Shown in pieces: positions 1-8,862 of a stretch of DNA of 64,000 nt. Source of the stretch: Bradyrhizobium cytisi (GTDB taxonomy: Bacteria; Pseudomonadota; Alphaproteobacteria; Rhizobiales; Xanthobacteraceae); assembly GCF_008123515.1 (NCBI RefSeq), contig NZ_VSSR01000008.1:1-64000 (forward strand), written 5' to 3'. Position 1 is the stretch's first letter. Every line of letters starts with the position of its first letter. Made by a program: the position numbers and the translations under genes. The notes beneath the pieces were generated by a model. It did no database searches and was not told the origin of the DNA. It was given only the letters and a program-made list of their open reading frames with translations.

Positions 1-56
1 TCCAGAATCTTTCCGCGGAGGCAGTCTGGATTGCTTCGCTGCGCTCGCAATGACGG
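1..56. repeat. Partial intergenic palindromic repeat (arm only)
   Basis: The first bases contain one arm (attgcttcgctgcgctcgca) of the same repeat seen complete at 29701-29777. The opposite arm must lie left of the window. Such dispersed palindromes are common between genes in Bradyrhizobium. Bases 57-209 hold nothing else I can name apart from the start region of the next gene. Confidence 0.7.
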
Positions 57-209
57 CTGTTGAGGCAGTTGCGCAGACGTCTCCGCAATCTCTCCCCGGC
101 GACGTGGAACCCATCGACCGGCCAAGTTCGCCATTGACAAATTCGTTCGCCAATATCTAATTTATCGCCCTGGCCGCGCCAGGCGGCCCATAAAAGAGAG
201 GGAACGACG

Positions 210-1424
210 ATGAGAGGGCTTTTGGCCTGCGCCATGCTCGCGGCCATGACTTCGGCTGCGATCACTTCGGCGGCCACCGCACAAGTCTCCGACGACGTGG
301 TGCGGATCGGCGTGCTGACGGATCTGTCGAGCTGGGGCCGCGACAACAGCGGGCCGGGCTCGGTCGAGGCCGCCAAGATGGCGCTGGAGGAGTTCGGGCC
401 GACCGTGCTCGGCAAGCCGATCGAGATCATCAGCGCCGACCACCAGATGAAGACCGACGTCGGCGTCAATATCGTCCGCGGCTGGTTCGACAACGGCAAG
501 GTCGACGCCGTCGTCGACATTCCCAATTCCGGCATCGCGATTGCCGTGCACAACATGGTGCGCGAGCGCAACAAGATCGCCCTGCTCTCCGGTCCCGGCG
601 CGAGCTCGCTCACCGACGAGCTGTGCAGCCCGAACACTGTGCACTTCACCTACGACACCTACGCGCTGTCGAAGGTGACGGCTTCCGCCGTGATCAAGGA
701 AGGCGGCAAATCCTGGTACTTCATCACCGCGGACTATGCGTTCGGCCAGCAGCTCGAGAAGGACGCGACCCGCTTCATCAACGAGATGGGCGGCAAGGTG
801 CTGGGCGGCGTCAAGCATCCGACCAACACGGCAGACTTCTCCTCCTTCGCGCTGCAGGCACAGAGCTCGAAAGCCGACGTCGTCGCCTTCGCCAATGCCG
901 GCCAGGACACCGATAACGCCATCAAGCAATCCGGCGAGTTCGGCCTGGTCCAGGGCGGCCAGAAGCTGGTCGGCCTGTTGATGTTCGACACCGACGTGCA
1001 CGCGATCGGGCTGAAGTCCGCGCAGGGCACCTACATGACGACGGCCTCCTACTGGAACATGGACGAGCAGACCCGCGCCTGGTCGAAAAAATTCTTCGCG
1101 CGCACCAATGTGATGCCGACCATGATCCACACCGGTGTCTACGGCTCGGTGCTGCACTACCTGAAAGGCATCAAGGCCGCCGGCAGCGACGATCCGGCCA
1201 AGGTGATGGCCAAGATGCGCGAGCTGCCGATCGAGGACACCTTCGTCCATGGCGGCAAGTTGCGCGAGGACGGCCGCGTCATCCGCGACATGTATCTGGC
1301 CAGGGTGAAGACGCCCGAGCAGTCCAGGGAGCCCTGGGATTATCTGGAGATCGTCAAGACCGTGAAGGGCGAGGACGCCTATCGCCCGGTCTCCGAATCC
1401 AAATGTCCGCTGCTGAAGAAGTGA
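210..1424 (+). CDS. ABC transporter substrate-binding protein, branched-chain amino acid type (Peripla_BP_6)
   Basis: This is a 404-residue periplasmic binding protein. Residues 1-25 form an alanine-rich signal peptide ending near ATAQ. The mature part begins with VRIGVLTDLS and contains the LivK-like landmarks AAKMALEEFG, the serine/glycine hinge region (LSGPGASSLT) and YAFGQQLEKDA. The family binds amino acids, aromatic acids or other small carboxylates for an LIV-type ABC importer. The start is preceded by gagagggaacgacg. No permease or ATPase gene is adjacent. It is followed after 8 bases by a flavoprotein gene, so the two are probably co-transcribed and the ligand may be the flavoprotein's substrate. 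The ligand cannot be read from sequence. Confidence 0.9.
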   Translation: MRGLLACAMLAAMTSAAITSAATAQVSDDVVRIGVLTDLSSWGRDNSGPGSVEAAKMALEEFGPTVLGKPIEIISADHQMKTDVGVNIVRGWFDNGKVDAVVDIPNSGIAIAVHNMVRERNKIALLSGPGASSLTDELCSPNTVHFTYDTYALSKVTASAVIKEGGKSWYFITADYAFGQQLEKDATRFINEMGGKVLGGVKHPTNTADFSSFALQAQSSKADVVAFANAGQDTDNAIKQSGEFGLVQGGQKLVGLLMFDTDVHAIGLKSAQGTYMTTASYWNMDEQTRAWSKKFFARTNVMPTMIHTGVYGSVLHYLKGIKAAGSDDPAKVMAKMRELPIEDTFVHGGKLREDGRVIRDMYLARVKTPEQSREPWDYLEIVKTVKGEDAYRPVSESKCPLLKK

Positions 1425-1432
1425 GATGAGAC

Positions 1433-3166
1433 ATGACCGGCAACGAGCGCAACGCCATTGAGATTTACGAGTGCGATGTGCTCGTGGCCGGATCGGGCTG
1501 CTCCGGCATGTCGGCGGCGATCACCGCGCGCTACCGCGGCCTCGACGTGCTGATCGTCGAAAAGGAGCCGCGCTTCGGCGGCACCACCGCCCGTTCCGGC
1601 GGCTGGCTGTGGATTCCCGGCACATCGCTGGCGAAGGCCTACGGCATCGAGGAGACGCCGGAGCAGGCCCGCACCTATCTGCGGCACGAGGCCGGCAACA
1701 ATTTTGACGCCGCACGTGTTGATGCATTTCTGAGCGCGGGCCCTGAAGCCGTCGACTTCTTCACCACCAGGACCGCGCTGCGCTTCGACATGCCGCTGGT
1801 GTTTCCGGACTACCATGCCGAAGCGCCCGGCGGCACGCAAGGGGGCCGCTCCATGGTGACACGGCCATTCGACGGCCGCGAGCTCGGCGAGCAGATCAAG
1901 ACGCTCGGCATGCCCTTGCCCGAGCTCACCGTGTTCGGCATGATGCTCGGAAGCGGCAAGGAGATCATCCATTTCATGCGGGTGACAAAGTCGCTGAATT
2001 CGGCGGTCTATGTCGCAAAACGCCTGTCGCGGCACTTGATGGACGTGCTGCGCTACGGCCGCGGCATGACGTTGACCAACGGCAATGCGCTCGCAGGCCG
2101 CCTGGCAAAATCCGCGCAAGACCTCAAAATTCCGATGTGGCTGTCCTCGCCGGTGCGTGAGCTGACGGTCGAGAACGGCACCGTCACCGGTGCGATCGTT
2201 TCGCGCGAGGGACGCGAGATGCGCGTTCGCGCGCGACAAGGCGTCGTGCTCGCCTGCGGCGGCTTCCCGCACGACGTCGAACGGCGCAAGAAGATGTTTC
2301 CGCATGCGCCGACCGGCCATGAGCATTATTCGCCCGGCCCCACCGGCAATACCGGCGACGGCCTGCGTCTCGCCGAAAGCGCCGGCGGACATGTCGAGGA
2401 CCGGCTGCCGAACGCGGCGGCCTGGGTGCCGGTCTCGCTCACCACGCGCAAGGACGGCTCGAAGGGTGTGATGCCGCACTTCATCGACCGCGCCAAGCCC
2501 GGCGTGATCGCGGTGATGCGCGACGGCAGGCGGTTTGCCAATGAAGGCAATTCCTACCACGACTTCGTCCAGGCCATGGCGAAGGCAGCAAAACCCGGCG
2601 AGGAGATCGCGGCGTTCCTCGTCTGCGATCATAAGACGCTGCGGAAGTACGGCCTCGGCTGTGTGCCACCCTTCCCGATGCCGCTCGGTCATCATCTCAA
2701 CACCGGCTATCTCATGCGCGGCGAGACGCTCGACGCGCTTGCAGCGAAGGCTGGCATCGACGCCAAGGCCTTCACAGCGACCGTCAAGGAATTCAACACG
2801 ACCGCGCCGCAAGGCCACGATGCCGCCTTCGGCAAGGGCTCAAAAGCCTATAACCGCTACCAGGGCGACGCCATGCACGGCCCCAATCCCTGCATCGCGC
2901 CGATCGCGAACGGCCCGTTCTACGCCATCAAGATGGTGATCGGCGATCTCGGCACCTACGCCGGCATCGTCACCGACGAGAACGCGCGCGCGCTCGACGC
3001 CGAGGGCCGGGTGATTCCCGGGCTTTATGCCGCCGGCAACGACATGGCGAGCATCATGGGCGGCAATTATCCCGGCGCCGGCATCACGCTTGGGCCGGCG
3101 CTGACCTTCGGCTACATTGCCGGCCGTCACCTCGCCGACAGCGCCGCCAAGCGCGACGCGGCGTAA
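1433..3166 (+). CDS. FAD-dependent oxidoreductase, fumarate reductase / ketosteroid dehydrogenase flavoprotein family
   Basis: A 577-residue soluble flavoprotein. The N-terminal Rossmann motif is VLVAGSGCSGMSAA (about residues 15-28), followed by the acidic residue of VEKE and the GGTTARSGG segment typical of the FAD_binding_2 family. Near the C terminus GLYAAGNDMASIMGG and YPGAGITLGPALTFG form the second FAD-contact region seen in 3-ketosteroid delta-1 dehydrogenases and fumarate-reductase-like enzymes. There is no signal peptide. It lies 8 bases after the binding-protein gene and 20 bases before an IclR regulator gene, so it is the likely catabolic enzyme of that small operon. The substrate is unknown; a cyclic ketone or an unsaturated acid would fit the family. 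Confidence 0.88.
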   Translation: MTGNERNAIEIYECDVLVAGSGCSGMSAAITARYRGLDVLIVEKEPRFGGTTARSGGWLWIPGTSLAKAYGIEETPEQARTYLRHEAGNNFDAARVDAFLSAGPEAVDFFTTRTALRFDMPLVFPDYHAEAPGGTQGGRSMVTRPFDGRELGEQIKTLGMPLPELTVFGMMLGSGKEIIHFMRVTKSLNSAVYVAKRLSRHLMDVLRYGRGMTLTNGNALAGRLAKSAQDLKIPMWLSSPVRELTVENGTVTGAIVSREGREMRVRARQGVVLACGGFPHDVERRKKMFPHAPTGHEHYSPGPTGNTGDGLRLAESAGGHVEDRLPNAAAWVPVSLTTRKDGSKGVMPHFIDRAKPGVIAVMRDGRRFANEGNSYHDFVQAMAKAAKPGEEIAAFLVCDHKTLRKYGLGCVPPFPMPLGHHLNTGYLMRGETLDALAAKAGIDAKAFTATVKEFNTTAPQGHDAAFGKGSKAYNRYQGDAMHGPNPCIAPIANGPFYAIKMVIGDLGTYAGIVTDENARALDAEGRVIPGLYAAGNDMASIMGGNYPGAGITLGPALTFGYIAGRHLADSAAKRDAA

Positions 3167-3186
3167 CCAAAGCGCATCGGAGGCGC

Positions 3187-3981
3187 ATGAAGAGAGAAAG
3201 CCGCGGCATCCAGTCGATCGAGGTCGGCGGAGAATTGCTCCGTGCGCTCGCGAGATGCGGCGAGCCGATGATGCTGCGCGATCTCGCGCGTGAGGCCGGC
3301 ATGACGCCGGCCAAGGCGCATCCTTATCTGGCCAGCTTTTCGCGCATCGGCTTGATCGAGCAGGATGAAACCACCGGCCGCTACGAGATTGGCGCGCTCG
3401 CGCTCGAGCTCGGCCTGATCAGCCTGCGACGTCTGTCCGGTGTGCGCATCGCCCAGCCGAAGATCGCGGCGCTCGCGAGCCAGATCGGGCACGCGGTCTC
3501 GCTCGCGGTCTGGGGCACACACGGCCCGACAGTGGTGCAGCTGGAGGAGCCCGGCCAGCCCGTGCACATCGTGATGCGCGCCGGCTCGGTGATGGCGCTG
3601 CTGGAAACCGCCACGGGCCGGGCCTTCGCGGCCTACCTCCCGGAGAAGACGATCAACGCTGCGCTCGAAAGCGGGCTCGATCGCCAGGGCGTCGGCTACA
3701 ATCCGAAGCGGCCGGTGACAGGCGCCAAGCTCGCCGAGATGCTTGCCGAGGTCCGCAAGCACGGGCTTGCCCGCGCCCTCGGCGATCCCCTCCCCGGCGT
3801 GAACGCGTTCTCCGCGCCTGTGTTCGACCATGCCGGCCATGTCGCGCTGGTGATCACCGCGATGGGGCCGGAAGGCACCTTCGATGCCCGCTGGGACAGC
3901 CCGATCGCCCATGCCCTGCGCGACTGCGCCGGTCACATCTCGAAGCGGCTCGGCTACGGCATGACGATCGCGGCGGAGTAA
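3187..3981 (+). CDS. IclR family transcriptional regulator
   Basis: A 264-residue DNA-binding regulator. Residues about 8-70 form the winged helix-turn-helix (LLRALARCGEPMMLRDLARE, then AGMTPAKAHPYLASF). The rest is the IclR effector domain, with GRAFAAYLPEK and the closing region NAFSAPVFDHAGHVALVIT. The family usually controls neighbouring catabolic genes in response to an aromatic or carboxylic effector. It is the last gene of the three-gene plus-strand group and ends only 2 bases before the convergent SDR gene, with no terminator hairpin between them. Confidence 0.9.
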   Translation: MKRESRGIQSIEVGGELLRALARCGEPMMLRDLAREAGMTPAKAHPYLASFSRIGLIEQDETTGRYEIGALALELGLISLRRLSGVRIAQPKIAALASQIGHAVSLAVWGTHGPTVVQLEEPGQPVHIVMRAGSVMALLETATGRAFAAYLPEKTINAALESGLDRQGVGYNPKRPVTGAKLAEMLAEVRKHGLARALGDPLPGVNAFSAPVFDHAGHVALVITAMGPEGTFDARWDSPIAHALRDCAGHISKRLGYGMTIAAE

Positions 3982-3983
3982 GG

Positions 3984-4763
3984 TTATTTGTCCTTCACGG
4001 GCACCGTGTAGTTCAGGACCAATCGCCCGCCATCCGGATAAATCGTCTGCCCCGTGATGTAGGACGCATCGTCGCTGGCGAGGAACGCAACGACCGAGGC
4101 GACCTCGCTCGGCTCGCCGCCGCGGCCGGCCGGCGTGCGTGACAACACGGTCTTGCGCGCATCCTCTGATGTGTAGATGGAGGACGCCACCATGTCGGTC
4201 AGGATCGTGCCGGGACCGACCGCGACGACGCGAATGTTATGCGGGGCGAGCGCGACGGCGGCGACCGAGGTCAGCTGCTTCATGCCGCCCTTGGACATCG
4301 CGTAGGTCGCAAGCGCCGGAATCGCCAGCAGCGCGTTCACCGAGGACATGTTGATGATGACCCCGCCGCCGCCTTGCGCGATCATCTGCTTCGCCGCGGC
4401 CTGCACGCCGAAGAACGCGCCCTTCAAATTGATGCCGATGATTTCGTCGAATTCTTCTTCAGTGATCTCCAGGATGTCCCGGTTGCGGGCGACGCCGGCA
4501 TTGTTGACCATGATGTCGAGCCGGCCGAATTCTTTCACGGCGGTCGCGACGAGCTGATCGACGTCGGCGCGCCTGGCGACATTGCCGACCACACTGCGCA
4601 AGGCATCCGGCCGCCCGAGCTCGGCGGCCGTTGCAGCCAGACCGTCGGCATCGACATCCGAGATGACGATCTTGACGCCGTCATCGAGGAACCGCTTTGC
4701 GCAGGCCTTGCCGATGCCGCGTGCTGCGCCGGTGATGGCGGCGACCTTGCCGAATAGTTTCAT
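3984..4763 (-). CDS. SDR family NAD(P)-dependent oxidoreductase
   Basis: A 259-residue classical short-chain dehydrogenase. It shows the cofactor motif TGAARGIG, the structural NNAG motif (VNNAGVARN), and the catalytic serine and Tyr-x3-Lys (MSSVNALL, YAMSKGG). The C terminus has the usual YITGQTIYPDGG. I chose the ATG at 4763, which follows ggag at good spacing, over a GTG three codons upstream. It is the last gene of the long minus-strand catabolic run beginning near 11558. In that context it may reduce or oxidise the aldehyde or alcohol made by the ThDP decarboxylase genes just upstream; this role is inferred. Confidence 0.9.
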   Translation of the reverse strand: MKLFGKVAAITGAARGIGKACAKRFLDDGVKIVISDVDADGLAATAAELGRPDALRSVVGNVARRADVDQLVATAVKEFGRLDIMVNNAGVARNRDILEITEEEFDEIIGINLKGAFFGVQAAAKQMIAQGGGGVIINMSSVNALLAIPALATYAMSKGGMKQLTSVAAVALAPHNIRVVAVGPGTILTDMVASSIYTSEDARKTVLSRTPAGRGGEPSEVASVVAFLASDDASYITGQTIYPDGGRLVLNYTVPVKDK

Positions 4764-4818
4764 GGGTCTCACTCCAGAATAGCTGCTGCCAGCGAGCTAT
4801 CCCGAAGAGGACCCCGGT

Positions 4819-5415
4819 TCAAGCCGCCGCGAAACCGAGATGAGCACGGAACCGGTTCTTGATAAAGACGGCATCGCGCGAGGGCAGCGAGCGCGGCGGA
4901 TTTTCCGCCAGAACCTTGATGACAAAAAGTCGCGGGCCCTCGGCCGGCTCGGTGATCTTGGCCGCGAGGCGTTGCACCTCTTCGATCGTCCGCACGGTTC
5001 CGGTCACGGCAAAGCCGCAGGCCGTGGCGATCGCCGTGAGATCGACGCCGCGCCCGGTGTGGCTCGCCTGCATTCCGGTCTCGCCGAAATGCTGGTTGTC
5101 GATCACGACGATGTCGAGATTGTGCGGGCGCGCGACCCCGATGGTGGCGATGCCGCCGAGGCCCATCAGCTGTTCGCCGTCGCCGGTCAAGGCGAGAACG
5201 CGCTTGCCCGGCTGCGCCTGCGCCAATCCAAGCGCGATGAGCGCGGCGCCGCCCATGGCGCCCCAGAGATAGAAATTGCCGTCGTGGTCGCCGACGGAAT
5301 GCAGGTCATAGGTGGGCGAGCCAAGGCCGGACACAACCAGCGTGTCCTTGCGGCTGTTGAGAAGAGCCGCGACGGCGGCACGGCGATCGAGCTGAGAGCG
5401 AACGGACATCGACAT
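4819..5415 (-). CDS. ThDP-dependent decarboxylase, PP-domain subunit (sulfopyruvate/phosphonopyruvate decarboxylase beta-like)
   Basis: A 198-residue protein that consists only of the pyrophosphate-binding half of a thiamine-diphosphate enzyme. The Mg-ThDP motif runs from LTGDGEQLMG to VVIDNQHFGETG (GDG followed about 25 residues later by N). The family includes ComE, the beta subunit of sulfopyruvate decarboxylase, and the C-terminal half of phosphonopyruvate decarboxylase. Its ATG at 5415 overlaps the stop of the PYR-domain gene by one base (TGATG), so the two are translationally coupled and should form a mixed oligomer. A longer open frame reaching 6105 runs through the partner gene and is not the true start. 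Confidence 0.85.
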   Translation of the reverse strand: MSMSVRSQLDRRAAVAALLNSRKDTLVVSGLGSPTYDLHSVGDHDGNFYLWGAMGGAALIALGLAQAQPGKRVLALTGDGEQLMGLGGIATIGVARPHNLDIVVIDNQHFGETGMQASHTGRGVDLTAIATACGFAVTGTVRTIEEVQRLAAKITEPAEGPRLFVIKVLAENPPRSLPSRDAVFIKNRFRAHLGFAAA

Positions 5416-5957
5416 CACCACTTCTTCTTGCCGATCAGGCGCTGCCCGATCAGAACCGCGATCTGCTGGTCGGCCTCGTAGGCCAGCGAAGCGGCCGACT
5501 CGACCGTCTCGACCAGATCCTCTGCCGTCTCCGCGCGCATCACCCTCAGCCCAATCGCCTCCAGCGAGGGCTGCGTCGCCCGGCTCATCGGCACCTGCCA
5601 CGGATTGAACTCGGCCCATTCGCCGCGCATCGTCACCAGCATCAGCAGCGGAAAGCGGCCGATCGCCGACAGCGACAGCATGTTGATGCAATTGCCGACG
5701 CCACTCGACTGCATCAGCAGCACGCTGCGCTGGCCGCCAAGCCAGGCGCCTGCGGCAATGGCGATACCCTCCTCTTCCGTGGTCAGCACGTTGGTGGTGA
5801 CGTCGCGGTCGGCCGAGAACATGCGGATCAGCTGGCTGTGGCCGGCATCGGGGACGTAGGACATCTGCCTGACGTCGGCGGCTTTCAGGACGCGAAAGAG
5901 CTCGGATGGCCAGTCGTCGCTGCTGTGCGAGTCGGGATTCGGTTGAGGGCTGTGCAC
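5415..5957 (-). CDS. ThDP-dependent decarboxylase, PYR-domain subunit (sulfopyruvate/phosphonopyruvate decarboxylase alpha-like)
   Basis: A 180-residue PYR-domain protein, the partner of the PP-domain subunit encoded immediately downstream. The likely ThDP-activating glutamate lies in TTEEEGIAIAAGAWLGG, followed by the QSSGVGNCIN loop. Size and layout match ComD-type alpha subunits of sulfopyruvate decarboxylase and the N-terminal half of phosphonopyruvate decarboxylase. Together the two subunits should decarboxylate a 3-substituted 2-oxo acid to an aldehyde. Whether the substituent is a sulfonate, a phosphonate or something else cannot be decided from sequence. Confidence 0.83.
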   Translation of the reverse strand: MHSPQPNPDSHSSDDWPSELFRVLKAADVRQMSYVPDAGHSQLIRMFSADRDVTTNVLTTEEEGIAIAAGAWLGGQRSVLLMQSSGVGNCINMLSLSAIGRFPLLMLVTMRGEWAEFNPWQVPMSRATQPSLEAIGLRVMRAETAEDLVETVESAASLAYEADQQIAVLIGQRLIGKKKW

Positions 5958-6053
5958 CGCGTGTCTCCCTAGATTTCGAGCGGCATGCTAGCGATATTCG
6001 GGCGCGAAAGCTCTGACCGTCTGGCATGAGCAGGTATCGACGGATTGTATAGC

Positions 6054-6090
6054 TGGCGCTTCGCGCCAACTTCTCCCACAAGGGGAGAAG
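6054..6090. repeat. Two adjacent hairpins between genes
   Basis: Bases 6054-6068 read tggcgc-ttc-gcgcca, and 6070-6090 read cttctccc-acaag-gggagaag, two perfect stems of 6 and 8 bp side by side. They lie between the GntR gene stop and the ThDP alpha-subunit start, both on the minus strand. They resemble a REP-like unit and could dampen read-through between those genes. Confidence 0.6.
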
Positions 6091-6118
6091 GGAGGTCACC
6101 GTCACTGCGGCTCGAAAG

Positions 6119-6823
6119 CTAATTCGCCGCGGACCTTGCCGCGGCCGGCATGTAGATCTGCGCGTAGCCTTCCTTGATCGCCGACGTGATGCGATCCAAT
6201 CGGCGGTCGATGTGCTTTTCCAGCACCGAGACGCAAGCCTCTTCGTCGCGCGCCTTCAACCCTTCGACGACCGCGCGGTGCTCGGCCTGGGTGTTGGAGC
6301 GGTTGATGCTGTCCATGTCGATCCAGCGCACGAAGCGGATGCGGGCGTTGACGTTGCGCAGCACGCGCAGCATCTCGGTATTGTTCGACATCGCCATCAG
6401 CCGCTCGTGAAAGGTCTCGTCGAGCTCGACGAGCTCCACCGAGGAGCGCTCCCCGGGATCGGGGCCGGTGGCTTCGAGAAATTTCAGCAGCGCGTCGATG
6501 TCCTCGTCCTTGGCGCGTTTGATGGCGAGGCGAACCGAGGCGACCTCGATCGACTTGCGCAATTCGTAGAGATCGAAGATCTCGTGGGCGTCGAGCTCGC
6601 GGCAGAAGAAGCCCTTGCCCGGCGTGAAGCGCAGGAAGCCCTCGGTGTTGAGACGGTTGAGCGCTTCACGCAGCGGCGTGCGGCTGACCCCGAGGCGTTT
6701 TGCCAGCTCACCCTCGTTCAGCCGCTCGCCCGGCTTGAACTCATAGCTGATCGCCATCGCCTTGAGCTGTTCATAGACGCGATCGACGATGCTGTCGGAA
6801 GTGAGTTCCAGGTGCTTGTTCAT
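6119..6823 (-). CDS. GntR family transcriptional regulator with FCD domain
   Basis: A 234-residue regulator. The N-terminal winged helix shows GERLNEGELAKRLGVSRTPL followed by REALNRLNTEGFLRF. The C-terminal FCD domain carries the usual metal-ligand pattern (DETFH in the middle, then AEHRAVVEGL and EKHIDRRLDR). I start it at the ATG at 6823, with gagaag upstream, instead of the longer open frame to 6880. It sits inside the catabolic run, 17 bases after the racemase gene, and is the likely substrate-responsive controller of this locus. Confidence 0.88.
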   Translation of the reverse strand: MNKHLELTSDSIVDRVYEQLKAMAISYEFKPGERLNEGELAKRLGVSRTPLREALNRLNTEGFLRFTPGKGFFCRELDAHEIFDLYELRKSIEVASVRLAIKRAKDEDIDALLKFLEATGPDPGERSSVELVELDETFHERLMAMSNNTEMLRVLRNVNARIRFVRWIDMDSINRSNTQAEHRAVVEGLKARDEEACVSVLEKHIDRRLDRITSAIKEGYAQIYMPAAARSAAN

Positions 6824-6840
6824 GGGCAGCTTCTCGACCT

Positions 6841-7584
6841 TTAACCAAACCGACGCGGCCGCAGTCCAGCATGAAACCACGTAATCATGGAATAGATATC
6901 ATAAACCGGCAGCCCCACCTCGGCCTGCAACGCGGCCGCGTAAGGCGGCATGTTGGTGCATTCGAGCACGATGGCGCCGACATCAGGGTTTTTGGCGACC
7001 AGCTGCTTGCCGGCCTCGACCACGTCACGCTCGGCCAGGCCGACGTCCATGTCGTCCTTCTCGGCCTTGATCAGGACGCGGAAAAACTCCTTGCCGTGCT
7101 CGGTGCCGACCAGTGGCGCATCGAGCGGCACGCCGGCGCCTTCGAGATGGGCCGGCGTCAGGGTCGAGCCCGACACCGTGACGAGACCGACGCGCTTGCC
7201 GGGGGGCAAGGTCGCCTGCACCCACGGCACCTGCATCAGTGACGAGGTCGCGACGGGAACGCCGACGGCGGCCGCGATCTCCTTCTGGAACAGCGAGAGA
7301 AAGCCGCAATTGGTGGTGATGGCCTCGGCTCCGAGCCGCACCAGATCCTTGGCCGCATCGATGAAGTCAGGCAACAGGCCGGCCGCGCCCTTCAGCACCA
7401 CCTTCTCCGGTGAAGCGCCGCTCACCACGCGATAGAGCACGGGAAACGGCCAGGTCGTGCCGTTGCCCATGTCGCCGGGAATGCGGGGAAAGCGCGCCTC
7501 CAGCATCAGGATGCCGAGCGGCGCGCCGTAGATGGCCTTGCCGCCACGGGCAATACGAGAAGGCGAGCTGGCTGCAGTGGTCAT
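6841..7584 (-). CDS. Aspartate/glutamate racemase family protein
   Basis: A 247-residue member of the two-cysteine racemase superfamily (Asp/Glu racemase, hydantoin racemase, maleate isomerase and related). The two catalytic cysteines are visible in ITTNCGFLS and VLECTNMPPY, about 100 residues apart as expected. It lies between the DadA-like dehydrogenase gene (9 bases upstream) and the GntR regulator gene. A racemase next to a D-amino-acid dehydrogenase suggests conversion of an L-amino acid to the D-form before oxidation. The exact substrate is not evident. Confidence 0.8.
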   Translation of the reverse strand: MTTAASSPSRIARGGKAIYGAPLGILMLEARFPRIPGDMGNGTTWPFPVLYRVVSGASPEKVVLKGAAGLLPDFIDAAKDLVRLGAEAITTNCGFLSLFQKEIAAAVGVPVATSSLMQVPWVQATLPPGKRVGLVTVSGSTLTPAHLEGAGVPLDAPLVGTEHGKEFFRVLIKAEKDDMDVGLAERDVVEAGKQLVAKNPDVGAIVLECTNMPPYAAALQAEVGLPVYDIYSMITWFHAGLRPRRFG

Positions 7585-7593
7585 GATGCGACC

Positions 7594-8859
7594 TCAGAGG
7601 AAGCGGGTAGGCGCGAACGGCGCGAGCGGAATTTCCGGCTGCTTGCCGCTCAGGAGCTGCGCGACGAGGCGGCCGGTGCGGGCCGAGCCGACCAGGCCGA
7701 TATGGCCGTGGCCGAAGGCATAGACAATGTCGCGCGACGCGCGTGCGTGGCCGATGCAGGGCATGCCGTCCGGCATGCTCGGCCGATGCCCGAACCAGGT
7801 TTTGATGCGCGAGGCCGGAATATCGTTCGGCAGCTTTGGGAACATGCCGAGGAGGTGGTTGCGCAAAATCTCGGCGCGCTTCCAGTTCGGCTCGGCCTCA
7901 AGGCCGGCGATCTCGACCGTGCCGGCGGCGCGCAGGCCCTTGTCGGTCCAGTTCACCACCATTTTTGCGTCGGACGCCATCATCGAGCTGCGCGGACCCG
8001 ATTCCGGATTCTCGATCATGACGTGATAGCCGCGCTCGGTCTCGAGCGGCAGGGGATCGCCGACCGATGCCGTCAGTCGTTTTGAATGCGCGCCGGCCGC
8101 GACCACTGCGGCATCGCAGGGAATCTCGCCGGTCTCGGTGAGGACGGCGACGAGCTTGTTGCCGGAGAGCTTGAGGCCCGTCGCCTTCGCGCGGACGAGC
8201 TTGGCGCCGCTCGCCAGTGCATGCTGGGCGAGGGCTGCAACGTAGGCACCGGGATCGCGGCAGCGGCCGGCCTCTTCCACCACCACGCCAAAGGTGTAGC
8301 GCGGATGCAGGTCCGGTTCGCGCTGACGCATCTCGTCGGCGTTCAGCTCCATCCATGCGACGCCGACCTTCTTGCGCAAGCGCCAGCCGAGATCGTTGTC
8401 AAAGTTACCGCGCGACGGGAACACGTGCATCACGCCGTTGCGCTCGACCAATTCAGGGACGCCCGCCTCTTCCGCGAGCTTCCGGTGCAAGAGCGGCGCA
8501 TCCTTCAGGAGGTCGCGCAGCGCAAAGGCGGTCTTCTCGACGCGCGCCTCGGTCCAGCCCGACAGCAGGTACTTGATCAGCCACGGCAGCGCCTTCGGCA
8601 GATATGACCAGCGAATCGCGAGCGGGCCGAGCGGATCCAGGAGATAGCCAGGCACCTTTTTCCAGACGCCGGGCTCCGCCGGCGGGATCACCGAATGCGA
8701 GGAGAGCCAGCCGGCATTGCCATAGCTCGCCGCCTGTTCGCCACCGGGCTCGCCCGGATCGATCAGCGTGACGCGATGGCCGTCGCGCAGCGCCTCAATG
8801 GCGCTGATCACACCGACCGCGCCGGCTCCGATGATGGCGACGTGGCGGGCTTGCGGCAT
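7594..8859 (-). CDS. FAD-dependent D-amino-acid dehydrogenase-like protein (DadA family)
   Basis: A 421-residue flavoprotein of the DAO superfamily. The N-terminal dinucleotide motif is VAIIGAGAVGVISAIEALRD, followed by SYGNAGWLSSHSV, a DadA hallmark. The C-terminal region has WFGHRPSMPDGMPCIG and YAFGHGHIGLVGSARTG, which close over the flavin. DadA enzymes oxidise D-amino acids to 2-oxo acids plus ammonia and pass electrons to the respiratory chain. The gene begins 3 bases after the stop of the ThDP enzyme gene and is followed by the racemase gene, so it is clearly in the operon. Confidence 0.88.
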   Translation of the reverse strand: MPQARHVAIIGAGAVGVISAIEALRDGHRVTLIDPGEPGGEQAASYGNAGWLSSHSVIPPAEPGVWKKVPGYLLDPLGPLAIRWSYLPKALPWLIKYLLSGWTEARVEKTAFALRDLLKDAPLLHRKLAEEAGVPELVERNGVMHVFPSRGNFDNDLGWRLRKKVGVAWMELNADEMRQREPDLHPRYTFGVVVEEAGRCRDPGAYVAALAQHALASGAKLVRAKATGLKLSGNKLVAVLTETGEIPCDAAVVAAGAHSKRLTASVGDPLPLETERGYHVMIENPESGPRSSMMASDAKMVVNWTDKGLRAAGTVEIAGLEAEPNWKRAEILRNHLLGMFPKLPNDIPASRIKTWFGHRPSMPDGMPCIGHARASRDIVYAFGHGHIGLVGSARTGRLVAQLLSGKQPEIPLAPFAPTRFL

Positions 8860-8862
8860 CGC

